Assembly (NCBI GenBank): GCA_019055375.1
Contig: JAHQIW010000633.1
Coordinates: forward strand, 1-64,000
From: Parelaphostrongylus tenuis
Taxonomy: Eukaryota; Nematoda; Chromadorea; Rhabditida; Metastrongylidae
DNA length: 64,000 nucleotides
Direction: 5' to 3'
Shown: one piece after another, positions 1 through 12,337 of the stretch
Position numbering within the stretch: position 1 is the first letter of the stretch
Layout: each line of letters begins with the position of its first letter
Notes under the pieces: generated by a model
What the model was told of the DNA's origin: nothing
Database searches by the model: none
Seen by the model: only the letters and a program-made list of their open reading frames with translations
Translations under genes and position numbers: made by a program

Positions 1-1610
1 AGACTTCAACAGAATCGAAGGCGCACCACTGATATTTCATATAAGTGGGGGCCACAGTGGAACACTGTTTTTATATTCATTCAAATATATATAGATAATG
101 AACTTCTAAGACCCTTCCGTCCCTGTGAGGTGCAAATAATGGTTGCAAACCGGATATTTTGATAAAATCATCGCGTCAAGATTTCCTTCATGAACAATGA
201 TATTGGCTGAAATTCTAATGTACATATTAAGTCTACTACTAAGTTTTCACAGAAGAACAACAAATACCTAGTTTACTATATAGAAGTAATTAGAATTGCC
301 TAAAAACACTATCCAAAGTATGCGCCATCGGCGTGGGCACATTGTTACCATCTCTCAGGCAACAACTCAAAATCGCGCTCATAGGACTTGTCATCTTTGG
401 TCAAAGAAAGTTGCTGTTTTGTAGAGCAATTTCAACTAATTGTTGAAAAATCTGGTGTTCATTGCTCTTGTGACAAAATTTTTCAGAAGACCTAGTAATA
501 ATAATCTACATCATCTCGGAATGAAAAATGCGGCATATTTTCTGTAAAATGATCTCATACAACTAATCACAACATGCTAGCTGAAAAGACGTCACGAGAG
601 GTAGAACGACATGGTCTCATTCAGTGGCAATTTGAAATTAACATGCTTTTCGAATGGTTCTCTTCTCATCAAAGCACAGAACTCTGATCACTCAATTCTG
701 GATTTGAAGCCAGCGTCGGGTTGTTTCGGGTGATTGAAGGCCTCTTCGATCAATCGTGGACGAACTTGACGGACTTCAGCTGAGGCTTCATGACTACTCT
801 GCTATAGAGTCATGAAAGTTCCTATTTATCTAACACATTCTTGCTAAATATTCAGTTGAAGTCGATGCCACAGTAGAGTCTTCGCAGTAGTTAAGCAGCA
901 TTCCATATTAAGTGTGCAAAAACAATTCAGTCAGATTTTCTCCTACAATAACAATAGAAATAAAGATTTACAAATCCTGTTCTACTGTATCAAGGTGCGT
1001 TAAGAACATCAATTATGAGCTTAAATACGAAATACTTTATATGGCAACTTTTATAGGACTTTGAAGATAACGACCTAGTACTCAAAAACGCCATTCGCGG
1101 AAAATTTGCTTTGCAGATTTACTAGCAAATGCAGCTTAAATTGGTTGATTATGGTATCGTTCGATTGCGCACTTTCTTGTGAAGATTTTGATTTATGACG
1201 TGCCTATACTTGTTTCAAGCTGGTGCTGTCATGGGAACAAATTCGCTTGCTAATCAACCACGAATGGCGCTTAGGGGAAAGCGCTAATGAAGCAGCAAAC
1301 AAGATTAATAGAGCTTAGAGTAGGCTCCTCGTCGGAGCAACAATACGAAAGTAGTGCATCAAAATGTTTGGAGAAATGCGCAGCTGAACGCTATGAAAGC
1401 AATCAATTCAAATTACTCTACCTAATAAATCTGCAAAGTAAATTCCCTGCGAATGGCATTTTTCGGTTACAAAAGTCATCTTCGAAGTCCTATAAGAACC
1501 TTCATATAACATATTTTCTATTTGATAAACATCTAGATAAATAGTGTTTTAGCACACTTCCCAAAAATGAAAAGGATCCGCACATCTTAATTTTTACTAT
1601 CAATACAGCA
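1..1610. other. non-coding, repeat-derived
   Basis: No gene is supported here. Bases about 1230-1290 (from GGGAACAAATTCGCTTGCT) match a dispersed repeat, called R2 here, also present near 3640-3900, 32310-32430 and 38995-39262. The small open frames have no family resemblance and AT-rich composition typical of intergenic sequence. Confidence 0.5.
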
Positions 1611-1614
1611 GATA

Positions 1615-2300
1615 AAGACGGCGGAGTCTCATTTGTACACCTAGCTGTATACATTTACGGTAAAAACGATGATTGTATGAGAACAGATACACTTTACCTA
1701 ATCTGTTGTAGGTCTGCAGCAGCAAGTACCTCGTCAAGACACTCTAATAAGGTTGGGACTCTCTGCTTTCGTGTAAAAGAACAAACAATTGACAAGCATA
1801 AAGCTACACTAAACATCCCACTAGTCTCGCATAAGACATATACACAAGAAGAAGAGGATTTTGAAGTAAAAATCGCTATTATGGCACAGGAACATAAGAC
1901 TTCAACGCGTAAGATGTTAAAAGCGTACTAAATAAGCATCAGCAATCCAAACATGAATGGAGGAAGGTCTCGTAGTCACAAGTTACGTCGTACACTATAT
2001 AAAACATATTTTGATGAGGTAGGTGCATTCGCAGCCAATGTGATCGCTTCACGGTTAGACCACTTGAACAACTCTGTGGTGACAGACACACACACACACA
2101 CACAAATCGGTGCTTATGGTGGAAGTCGTCCGAATTGAATGTGATTACAATCTGAGTTTAGTGATATTCTTCTGTTTTGAGAATAGACGTGTTTGACTGA
2201 CTGGCTTCAATGCTACCTAATCATTTCAAGCTCTGAAGAAGGATAGGCCTTCAAAACGTCGGCTATCAGAATAAACTTATTATCAAAACCGCGTGCTTGG
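1615..2300 (+). pseudogene. Penelope-like element, GIY-YIG endonuclease C-terminal remnant
   Basis: The frame at 1677-1931, continuing after a stop to about 2010, has the features of the C-terminal GIY-YIG endonuclease of nematode Penelope-like retroelements: a short LYLICC strand, a block ending in DFEVKIAIMAQE, and RKMLKAY followed by ISISNPNMN. The stop lies between the last two blocks, so it is not functional. It is followed at about 2233-2262 by the CTCTGAAGAAGG...AAAACGTCGGC tail also seen after the second copy near 17230. A short AC microsatellite interrupts it at 2085-2104. No reverse transcriptase part is visible upstream, so this is a 5'-truncated copy. Confidence 0.6.
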
Positions 2301-2309
2301 CTTGAAAAC

Positions 2310-5195
2310 GGGAAACTAAACGAGTTATTGGAGAATGCTGAGGGTAATAGATAATCGATCTTCAAAATCATAGCGAGATGTTCGTAAAATATTCATCACC
2401 AGCTATATGTACTCAATGAATCACATACTTCCAAAGAATATTTGAAAAATTTATTCTGAATGAAATTAATCAGGGCTCTTGCCCGGCATAAGTCCGCAAA
2501 TATTTCGACTTTACTAGCAAAATATATTTGTTTCAAAGCAATAAAAATTACGATAACACTATAGAGAAAGAAAATGTGAATGGTCAAAGGCCGAAAGTTG
2601 TGGGGCTTTCGATACACTTACGTGCTTAAACACTATAGATTACATCTTCAGCTTTCGTTCACTTTTTATCTATTGGAATACTTGCTAAATTCAACCGCTC
2701 CGTCGATGAAATCGCTCCATGAAGTTCACTAATACTTTCATCATATAATATAAAGCTTTAGTGAAAAACAATGCTACTTTGCGAATATCTTGTCAACTAG
2801 AATGGCGCTTACAAGTAAACCTTACTTTACATTCCGATCATTTTCTTCCATTTTCCCGCGAGAAAGCAGTGATTTATACAAAACGCGAACTCCTGCTCTA
2901 TTCTTGCTACCTGCGATGGCATAGTAAAATTGTTGAAAAGCAACATCGTCAGTGATCGTCCTCATCCTCACAAATCGAACAACTGGGTAATCATCCGGTC
3001 AGTACGATGCGTTTGAATGCTCACCGGATTGAATATTCATTAGGCTCATTTGTTTCATCGAACCCAACAAAAACTGTTTAGACCTTTGGCACTCATCTCA
3101 AGACCGATACAGGAATATTGGTTGAGAGACAGAAAATTTTTTCTGTCTGCAAACGCTTCGATTGCGTTGTATTGAATGTATTTCGTGTTGCAACAAGGTT
3201 TTTTGTGTAAAATTATTTAAATCAAGTTTAAAGCACATGCTGCCGATTCGAGCAATACGACTAAAGGCTCACGTGGCATAGGAGAACAACTTTAAGCAGA
3301 TATATCATCTTGCGACACATTTCACTCAAACAAATATCGTAATAATAAGTATTTCCTTCGGAATCCAAAACTCATGAACCCAAGCTATGAGCTTTGTTTT
3401 CAAGCTCAACGGACCAATTAGACGTTGCAATTCGACTTTACGAATTTCATTTGAAACAGCGTATCCCTTCAGCGGCAGCACCAAACTATCAGGTCATTTC
3501 ATAAGTTTAAGCACTATAGCAATGAGCACCAAATTTATTGACCACAAGTAAATAAAATTCCAATATTTTGATATAGTTCAATTTTGCATTTCCTTGGGAA
3601 CATTCTGATATGCTTGCTGTAAGATGGAGATGTCGTGGGAGTAAATTCGCCTGCTACCCATGCACGAATGGCGCGTCGAGAAAAATGCTAGCGAAGCGGA
3701 GCGCAAGCTAAAGGCGCCTTTCTGTGTACGGCCCGAGCACGACTGATCCATTAGACTACTCTCGATAGCTTCAAACTTCTCGAATCACCTTCCAGTCGTC
3801 CTTTCTGCAACCGCATCGTCTCCCCTAGCTCCATTGATCTTGCGCACGTGTTCACTAACATCTTCCCTAAGGCGTCATTGGTGTATGTAAGTTCATAAGT
3901 AAGCAAATCTGATCCCACGACGACTCCATCTTAGAACAACCACAGGCATAGTAAACCAAATGTTCACGAGAAAATGTGCAGTTGATCGATACTAAAAGTA
4001 TGCAATTTTCACGAGGTTATTCTCCATAGATTTGGTAATTATTGCTTCAATGCCAGATCTATACATATGGAACCATCTAATATTTTAGAACTCCCAATAC
4101 ACCACTCACATAAAACACCCAAGCCAGTCGAAAACACTGAGTTGGACCTGAAGGTGCAACGTAAATTATGTTCGGGATGAATCGACATTATATTTAATAC
4201 GCTTTGTTAGATCCTATCGGAACAATCACAAGCCGATGGGCGTTAAGAAACATGGATTTACAAATCACTCTGTACACAATCAGGTTACCCAGTCACCACC
4301 ACGGTTACTGCTGAGATCATATGTTGACATCGCCACTAGGCAATGTTATGTTGACAACATGAAGTAATATGGGCGAAAAATGGCTGAGCATAGAAGAAAT
4401 TAACATGGTTTTGATGATTTACATGCTTTCCGGAAAAGGCTTTCGCTGGGCTGTAGCACTGGAATTAAAGATACGCTACACAGGCAACGCGCGTTAATGC
4501 GCGTAATTCTGTAAAGTTTTTTTTGAAAAATCTCTCTGCGTATCGTAGAAATTTCAAATTTCGCCTCGAAATCTTAGACGCTATTATATTCAATGTCGTG
4601 CATACACCTGTATTTTTCATATCGCAATGCCATTCCAAATCCACTAATAAGCTTGAGCCTAAACAGTTCAAGTCTAGGCACGTAAAATATAGGAAGGTGT
4701 AGAGAAAATCGTGGAGTATCAAATGTCAATCTATCTATTAAATTGCTTCAATCACTTTTGAGTTGTTTAGAAGGTGTGGGCACGATCATGAAGCAAGCAG
4801 TGAGAAGGAAACTTTCTTGTCCACCATGCGGAAATTAATTTCCTAACGATCTAGTACTAACAACCACAATATCGGTGTTTTACTTTATGAAAAAGTAGAA
4901 TTGAATAAACACACTTGTTATGGATTATGAATCAGCAGTACCAAACAATGGGCACTGAATTAACAGAAGCGAGGTCGTCTGAATGGATTACCTTCCGAAG
5001 TTTATTCAAATATTTAAGCATTAACTTTTAGAAAGAAGAGATGATCAATGAACAGTTTCCTTTCTAGTGGTATTCTGAAGAGGATCAATATTTTGCCGGC
5101 TATTGTACTGTCATCATCGGAAATCATATAAATTGAAGGGAGAGCTCGCTTCTTCCATTACTCATTTCAGTCTTCAAAGTCACTGTTCTCTAAAG
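2310..5195. other. intergenic, dispersed repeats
   Basis: No coding region is supported. Bases about 3630-3900 are an R2 repeat copy (compare 38995-39262). The open frames at 2396-2617 and 4465-4722 lack any recognisable family feature. The 3' end of this stretch should contain the upstream region of the astacin gene; no clear TATA box was identified. Confidence 0.4.
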
Positions 5196-5207
5196 CTTCA
5201 TTTCAGA

Positions 5208-8200
5208 ATGAACATTCTACTAGTTCTAATTCTGACTCTGTGTTATGCAGCAAAAGTGTTGCACAGTGCTGGATCAAGGAATGGACCATCAGTCAGCGAT
5301 GAGATTTTTGAACACGCACTAGAAGAAGGATATGAGTTGCTCAGAGGCGTAAGAATATCTGTGCAGTTTGATCTCTATAGTATAATAAGAGATTATTAGA
5401 CTATCTCTCAATTGTTCTTCTTTTCTAGGAGCCGAATGCTGATGATACAAGGAGCTTCTCCAGGAGCTGCACCATATGGAACCAGAAATCGAAAAAGATT
5501 TCGCTCTATCTGCCGATCGAAAAGTTGAATTACAAGAAGAAATGAAGGTGAGTAGATGGCCTTAGATAACGAGCTATTCAAGAAATGAATAAGAGTTCTA
5601 GAAATATGTGGGAATCGGACGGGATCACTTGCAATCGATGATCGATACAATCGAAGAAATCAATGCCGACACAAGAGTTGATGGTGCTCTTTTTCAAGGA
5701 GACATGTTGCTCACAAGGTTGGTCCCACTAGTATCTCCCATCAAATAGGACTTTGCTGTCTCACTTCTTCTGCTATTCCAGAGAACAAGCTGAGGATATT
5801 GTAGAAGACATTATGGAAAATGAAGTCAAGCGTAAAAAACGACAGGCATATCGTGACAGCAGATATCCCCAAACTCTATGGTCTAATGGGGTGTCCTTTT
5901 CCTTCCATTTCAACGCAAGTCCGTTTTCTCTTTATTAGACTTTACTTTTTGATGAGAATGTGTAGAGTAATGGTAAAATGTGCTCTGTTCTACAATCAAC
6001 GGATCGGTTGCGCACTCGATATTCAACCAGTCTTTGGTGGAGTGATAATACTGATTCAATATATTGCCACACGTGACTTAATGTGCACATTTGGTCTCAT
6101 GAATAAGGACAACAAGCGATGTATGACTGATTGCGTCATTTATTTCAGCTCAAGGTGCAAGGAGGGTGTTCAGAAAAGCTGTAAAGATCTGGCAGGACAA
6201 TACATGCATTAATTTCAGGGAAGATAACCATGGTATGACGAAATTGAGGACTGAAAATTTTACAGAAGTGAATTTGAAGGAATATATTAAAGTATATTTT
6301 TTAAGCTACTGATAGGATTGTCGTTTTCAACGGTCCTGGATGTTATTCACATGTTGGAAGAATTGGAGGACCACAGAGCCTTTCACTGGGGCCAAGATGT
6401 GACATGGTACGAACGAAATTTGATATATTTAATACTTTTGTCAAATTATGTAAAGGGAAGAGACTAGTATTGATACCGAACTATATCACATTTTTATTTT
6501 TTGTAGGTTGGAATTGCTGTACACGAAGCCGGTCATGCCTTGGGCTTCTTCCACACGCAATCAAGACATGATCGTGACGATTTCATTACACTAATACCGC
6601 AGAACTTCAAGGTGAATTTCAAGTACATTGGCACTAAGCATGTGGATAAATGAAACAGGGTATTTTTAGAGCGGATGGCTATCTCAATTCGCAAAAGAGT
6701 CTGTACACACCAACCATAACTATAATCTCACCTATGACTACGGAAGTATTATGCACTACGGACCACTAGGGTTACTCAAGCTCACAGCGTCTTTATAAAA
6801 TGACATGTGATGAACATTTCGTTTGCAGCGTCTCAGGCAATGGCCAACCCGTTATGGTACCGCGTGACATGAATTATATGCAAACTCTTGGATCGCGCAC
6901 GCAGCTATCGTTCTATGAGAAACTCATGATGAACCTCCACTATAAATGCCTTGGTGAGAGTGCAACAATATCTACTTCGACGATATATCAAGTCTTTCTG
7001 AGTTATTTCAGACAAATGCGCTAGTGGCGCTTCAGCAAAGTGCAAGAATGGAGGCTTTCCCCATCCGAGGGACTGCTCTAAATGTATCTGCCCTAGCGGA
7101 TATGGAGGAAATCTTTGCGATGAAAGAGTGAGAAAGCTAGACATTAGATTGCAGTTTAGTGCATGCCATATAAATCTAATAAAAGTACTTTACAGCCAAG
7201 AGGTTGCGGTAAGATACTAACAGCAACTACATCCTATCAAACACTTGAAGATAGAGTAGGTGAAGAAGGGGCACGTTCTCCAAGTGACGAGTTGATGATG
7301 TGCAACTACTGGATTCAGGTACATAAATCTTTAAAATCTCTGGGAACATTGATTTCTAACCGGACATTCTTTGAGGGCCCACCTGGTTCAAAAATTGAGG
7401 TGATACTGGATGATTACCAGAGAGGAGTCAGTAGCGAAGGCTGTGTTTTTGCGGGAGTTGAAATTAAAACAGGAAGTGATAAACGTCGCACTGGTTACAG
7501 GTGGGGAGTAAAGATAAACACTAGAGCTATGTTACTTAAGGTACCTATATTTCATACTGTTTAGATTCTGTTCACCGCTAAACACGGGAACAACCTTAGT
7601 CTCTACGCACAATATCGTCCCCATTATTACTTACAGTAGAGTCTTTCCAGTCGAATCCGCTTTACGTTATCGAATCGGTATGTTGAAGCAAACGCCACTA
7701 TTAAGTAAAGTAATTCTACAGCCACTTTTCACTAAACAATATGTTGCAGTTTCTACTGACGGTCCTATTGATACTGAAACTGATGAGGCAACTACTCAAC
7801 CAACTGAAAAGCCAACTCCTCAACCACCAGTTACATCTAGGCCCGGCTGCAGAGACAGTAAAGTGTACGTGCTAATGATAAGCTCTGTATTTTTTCAACG
7901 TTAAGCTATTCCTTTCTTTTGGATTTAGCGCATACCAAGAGGAAAATATATGAATTTACCACAACCGACTTTTCACAGTCTTCGCCTTCTTGAGAGCTAA
8001 TAGTTTGAGTTGAAGTACACCGGCCGTTTTTCATTACTGTGGTCCCATCCATCGTTTCGTCCAGATAGAATTCTCCAAAAAATAAAAGAAGAGGACGGAA
8101 GGAAGGCCAAAGTGAGGACAAACGACTGCTTACATTCATGAAATTATCGGCCCTAAAACAGGCGAAGACGTGAAATGTAAGCTACTTAATATTCATATAT

Positions 8201-8394
8201 CAACCTCGTGATGTGCGCTACTCATAAAGAAGATGAGTATTGACCGTTCTACTCAGGTTAAAGAAAAACTTGTTCTTAAAATGTTCACAATGTTTAGGTG
8301 CATTCCATTAATGAGATGGAACTTCTGTAGTGACCCGAAATACAGCGACGATTTAAGAAAGCAGTTCTGTCCAAAATCTTGTGGGTTCTGTTAA
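5208..8394 (+). CDS. secreted astacin metalloprotease (astacin-EGF-CUB-ShK)
   Basis: Zinc endopeptidase of the M12A astacin family, likely secreted. Exons: 5208-5348, 5452-5547 (or from 5429), 5602-5717, 5782-5918, 6149-6232, 6306-6406, 6507-6611, 6670-6770, 6829-6953, 7012-7127, 7196-7318, 7376-7500, 7565-7677, 7750-7864, 8298-8394. With the 5452 start all phases agree and the product is 564 aa. Order: signal peptide (1-14), prodomain, furin-like RKKR at 135-138 giving mature QAYRDSRYP, catalytic domain with [11 protein letters not shown] (231-241) and Met-turn SIMHY (286-290), EGF-like (about 336-374), CUB (375-494), a Thr/Pro-rich linker, and a six-Cys ShK domain (528-564). TTTCAG two bases before the ATG could be a trans-splice acceptor. 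The layout resembles EGF-CUB astacins of nematodes, such as hookworm MTP-type enzymes, with an added ShK module. Exon 2 is ambiguous (see findings). The acceptor before 7376 is non-canonical. Confidence 0.9.
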
Positions 8395-8410
8395 TGCACG
8401 TTAATCTTTC

Positions 8411-8416
8411 AATAAA
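8411..8416 (+). promoter_or_regulatory. polyadenylation signal of the astacin gene
   Basis: AATAAA lies 17 bases after the TAA at 8392-8394, at the usual close spacing for nematode 3' UTRs. Confidence 0.7.
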
Positions 8417-8419
8417 AAC

Positions 8420-8970
8420 ATTTGTCACTCTGTTTTGAGCACATACACATACCAAATTTTTAAACACACCTAAATATGAATTTCAAGAGAATATACGCAC
8501 TATCGTCCGTTGCTGACACTACGATGATGCACAATCAATGATTCACGAGTAGCTCAAACTAATATACAAGAAAACTTAATTTAGACAAGTCGGTGTTTTC
8601 TTGTTCACACATGTGGAGAGTTGACTTCAAAAATCACTCAGCATTTGACTGCGGTTTCCATGGATTTAGCCTTGTTCAGTAACGGTAATCAAACTGACAT
8701 GTAATTTACTCAGCGCAAGAGTTTCATGATCCAAGACACAAAGATTGTTGAAAAAAGAGATGACAAAGCCTTGTTGTTTATGCCTTTACGTTTGTTCAAG
8801 TATAAAAATGCTAATTTATTGAGCAGTGTAGGGCTAATAGGAAGTCGGTTTTAAAAATCACTGCATTTGAAACTTCGGAGTCATCGACGCAGTAAGGCTC
8901 ATTACTATTTATAATAGGGAAGAATAATGTTGAGGAAATACTGGGTGTGACTTTTGTATCGCAGAGGTTA
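8420..8970. other. intergenic, nothing recognised
   Basis: AT-rich sequence between the astacin polyadenylation signal and the first inverted-repeat arm at 8972. No gene, RNA or clear repeat was identified. Confidence 0.4.
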
Positions 8971-8971
8971 A

Positions 8972-9278
8972 ACTTCGCTGGAAGCACGAAAACATTATGA
9001 ACGTGTAAGGAAAATCTTTTAGAATTAGAGTCGTACATTTTATGTGGAGCTTCTCCCAAAGCGGTGAACAAGTTCTCAATTAAGTAGTAAAATTTGCAGG
9101 TCGCATGCGCAACGCATCGGTGTAAACGGTCGATAACAGTGTTGAAACCACGGTCAGCCCATTTCTCCCAGCTTGTAGATTAGCCGAAAATTAAAAGAGT
9201 TAGTATTCATCAAAAAAACTTGAGTCTCTGGCTACTGTGCTACTTGCCCTTATTTTCAACAATCCTTTTTATAACGCT
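8972..9278 (+). repeat. left arm of a ~306-bp inverted repeat (R1 family)
   Basis: This stretch is the reverse complement of 12033-12337 with scattered mismatches. Both ends diverge sharply: at ACTTCGCTGG on the outside and at ATAACGCT on the inside. A related copy occurs near 31020-31230, so the arms belong to a dispersed family rather than being private terminal repeats. Confidence 0.75.
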
Positions 9279-10621
9279 TGCAACATCTCAGAAAACATAT
9301 TGCCAACGGACCAACTTAAAGAATTTTCTCACTCCGCAAGTGCTAACTATGGATACATCTCTTGCTCATCCAATTGCATGGGCTCCTTTAAGACGGCTGT
9401 CTCCTGTGTCAATCTAGTTGTTTGTTTCATCGACTTTATGCCAAGCCGATGTGCGTGAACATCTATACCGCGTTCACATGCGCGGAATCGGAAACAATAG
9501 TTGATTCAAAGATTACTCTTACCGAGGACACCTCTAGTACCACCACCTCGTTAGGACTTCTGCGCGGTCAATTTTCCACTTCGCCCATTCTCCATTTTAG
9601 TCTGATCAACATCACAACCCCACAACTCCCTATCATTTCATCGACCTTCGTTCATGACGGCAACGCGACTTTCTTGGTGGATCCCAGTGGTAAAGGACGC
9701 CTCGCACCGAAGCGGAGAAAGCCATTTACAATGTTAGACTTTCGAGCAAGCACATCGTTTTCAGTGTCGTTTCTCGCCAAAGGCTTGTACCTTCAGCGCA
9801 AGAACGAGGACTGCATCACGCGATTGTGCTTCCGGGCGCGTCAGAGACCGGATGGCCAAGTCATTCCTACCATTGATTTCACAACATTTTATGATATTCT
9901 CTAGGCAGGGCACGCTGTTCACAGAAACAACCACTGGCTCCGCGCTTCAATTACAGCTCGTCACAATGAATATGACAGCCGTCTCCCGATTTCATAATAC
10001 CTCTCGCAAGGTTGAAGTAAGCGACATTGTGGGATGCTATACTTGCTTGCTTGGTGGCGAGCTAAACCTGGTGTGCACGTCATCCCATGGGGAAATAACG
10101 GCGGACATCACGTGCCCGGAGAATCGCTTGCTGGCCCGATGCACGCTGAAAGGCCATCTAAACAGGTTGATACGCCACTTCAGCTCATCTACTGTTTCAA
10201 TTAGTTGCGATGTCACGTGTCCTGCTGGGTCCACAGAATTTTCGATGCAAGGACCACTCGTTTTCGTCAACGATGAAGCGCTCAGTGTTCGTGTGGTCAG
10301 TCATCAAAAGTATCCAACCGGAAGCTTCACTCTTCTCCATAGACTAGTAAACGCCGGCAGTCCCCTTGAATTGTTAAATTTCGACCTTAACCTTTCCAAA
10401 GTGCTCTGCTTGCTGTATTATTCTTGTTAATCATTGTCTATGCAGGCCCTATTATTCTCCATTTTTCTGTTCTATTCGCATTGTTAAATCTAAGCTCTAT
10501 GAACTCCTCTCTTCCTCTCTCTTTCTTACCTTTAGCGAGAGCAGTGTCCAGAATGTCCAGAAACATTCCTGATATTGTATACGGTGACGTAGTTCAAACT
10601 GTAAACAAAAGATTGCCGTGA
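9237..10621 (+). pseudogene. phlebovirus-type Gc/envelope-like glycoprotein, frameshifted
   Basis: Three overlapping frames (9237-9458, 9422-9904, 9852-10430) followed by a hydrophobic stretch (10424-10500) look like one broken gene for a class II fusion glycoprotein of phlebovirus Gc type. Such glycoproteins occur as envelopes of nematode BEL/Pao retroelements. Visible features are a Cys-rich N-terminal part, a beta-rich middle, and a C-terminal module near 10030-10270 starting GCYTC and holding about eight cysteines, then a likely membrane anchor. At least two frame changes break it, near 9440 and 9895. No reverse transcriptase, integrase or LTR was found next to it. It differs from the envelope at 52.4-54.6 kb, so it comes from another element lineage. 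A domesticated gene is possible but the frame breaks argue against it. Confidence 0.55.
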
Positions 10622-11191
10622 GTCTGGCCGATAGGGCATGCAGCTGCGTCTGCCTTTACTCCAACTTGCTCAAAGTAACGACCTGCTCTCTTTTTAGACA
10701 ACTTAGTCCTAGCTGCTCCTTTCATCTGGCAGTAGGATTATTGAATTTGTATGTACTCTCAAAAACCGTTACTCAGCTTGGGGCTCCTCACCTTGGGCCT
10801 GGGAGTTTAGACATCTACATTGCCTTCAACCGCTCGTATTCTCTCTCACTTATTCATCAACATCTATATTATCCGAATGAATCTGTATCAACCGTTAAAG
10901 CCTCACACAGCAGGCAAGAGAGTCAGGATCAATTCTCCGACAGACAGGCTTGTTAAGCTTCAGGCGTCGGATTTAACTATCGGCCACGTGTGTGTCGCAG
11001 TGCGCCTCTAATGATTGCGCCACATGCGCCTTTATAAATAAATGGCATAAACATATACACGTATATAATGAATACGTTATAGAGAATATCGTGGATATTT
11101 GTGTACGTATACATCATCTACACTTTCAGTAAGTCATTTACATTTTTTCGTTTAAGTTGCTGTTTCAAATTATTTTGAGCATTATTTCCAG

Positions 11192-11267
11192 GAAAAGAGG
11201 CCGCCCAAGGAAAGCATCACGTAGCATATCCGATTCGAAACAAAAATGTCGCACCGCGACAGTGTAA
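11192..11267 (+). other. possible AT-hook exon
   Basis: After an ATTATTTCCAG acceptor, one frame reads KRGRPRKASRS and ends at a TAA 76 bases on. GRPRK with flanking basic residues is the AT-hook minor-groove-binding core. The same exon start, with a 2-base difference, is the last exon of the chromodomain gene (24284 on), suggesting a stray or paralogous terminal exon. No upstream exon of such a gene was found nearby. Confidence 0.35.
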
Positions 11268-11579
11268 TGACGTTAATTACGATGAAATGTCGACAATCAC
11301 TGTAAATACCTTATTCTGTCATTTTTTCCAAGTTTTTCGCTATTTAGCGGTCACTTTGCAGATTAGCACAGTCATCCTTCAGTAGCAGAAGAGTAATTAG
11401 AACACGGGCAATGTGCCGTACTTGGCTATCCTGAGATTAATGTTCATGTGAACGAGAAAAGTGAAGACGTAGTAGCATAGAGCTAAAAGATCGTAATAGG
11501 ATGTGAAGCGAGTAGGATTTTAATGTTATTATATTTGTGACATCTTTGAAAAATCTCGGTGCAAGTATATCATTCGGAA

Positions 11580-12337
11580 ACAAATGAGGAAACGATCATT
11601 GTGGTTGGATAGGAACCATTCATAAGAGTGGTGGTAATCATTCAAAGCTCAGATCTATGGCAACTGCGTTACATGACCTCTTTTCAAAACATCCTTTTTA
11701 TAGCGCTGTAGCAGATACATAACATTTGTCTCACACACGCATTTCTCACAGTATAGAACTGCTACCTAAAACTATGAGTAATCATTCAATGGCGTAGGTT
11801 TCGGTAGTTTCAACGCTGTGCTTTACTTCTGGAAGACCAAGGTTTGTCTGTATACGTAGACTTGATTTTGCTTTCCCTGCTACGCTGCTTTGAAACGGTC
11901 TTTTCAAAAGTGAAGCATAACGTTGGAATCATTGAAACATAAACCATCAAATGGCTAATTATACTTTCACAGAGCAGTTCTGTCCTGCGAGAAACGTGCG
12001 CGTGTGAGACACAAATGTTTTCCTTGTGCTACAGCGTTATAAAAGGATTGTTGAAAATAAGGGCAAGTAGCACAGTAGCCAGAGACCCAAGTTTTCTTAA
12101 TGAATGCTAACTCTTTTAATTTTCGGCTAATCTACAAGTGGGGGAAATGGGCTGACCGTGGTTTCAACACTGTTATCGACCGTTTACACCGATGCGTTAC
12201 ACATGCGACCTGCAAATTTTACTGTTTAATTAAGAATTGGTTCACCGCTTTGGGAGAAGCCCCACATAAAATGTACGACTCTAATTCTAAAAGATTTTCC
12301 TTACACGTTCATAATGTTTTCGTGCTTCCAGCGAAGT
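11580..12337. repeat. head-to-head R1 repeat copies with right arm of the inverted repeat
   Basis: A forward R1 copy (about 11590-11845) faces a reverse copy (about 11870-12337). The centre near 11855 is palindromic: AACGCTGTGCTTTACTTCTGG pairs with its counterpart around 11905-11930. The outer part, 12033-12337, is the right arm matching 8972-9278. R1 pieces recur across the window, for example near 31000-31330, 35690-36200, 40850-41000, 46560-46980 and 57400-57650. Confidence 0.6.
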
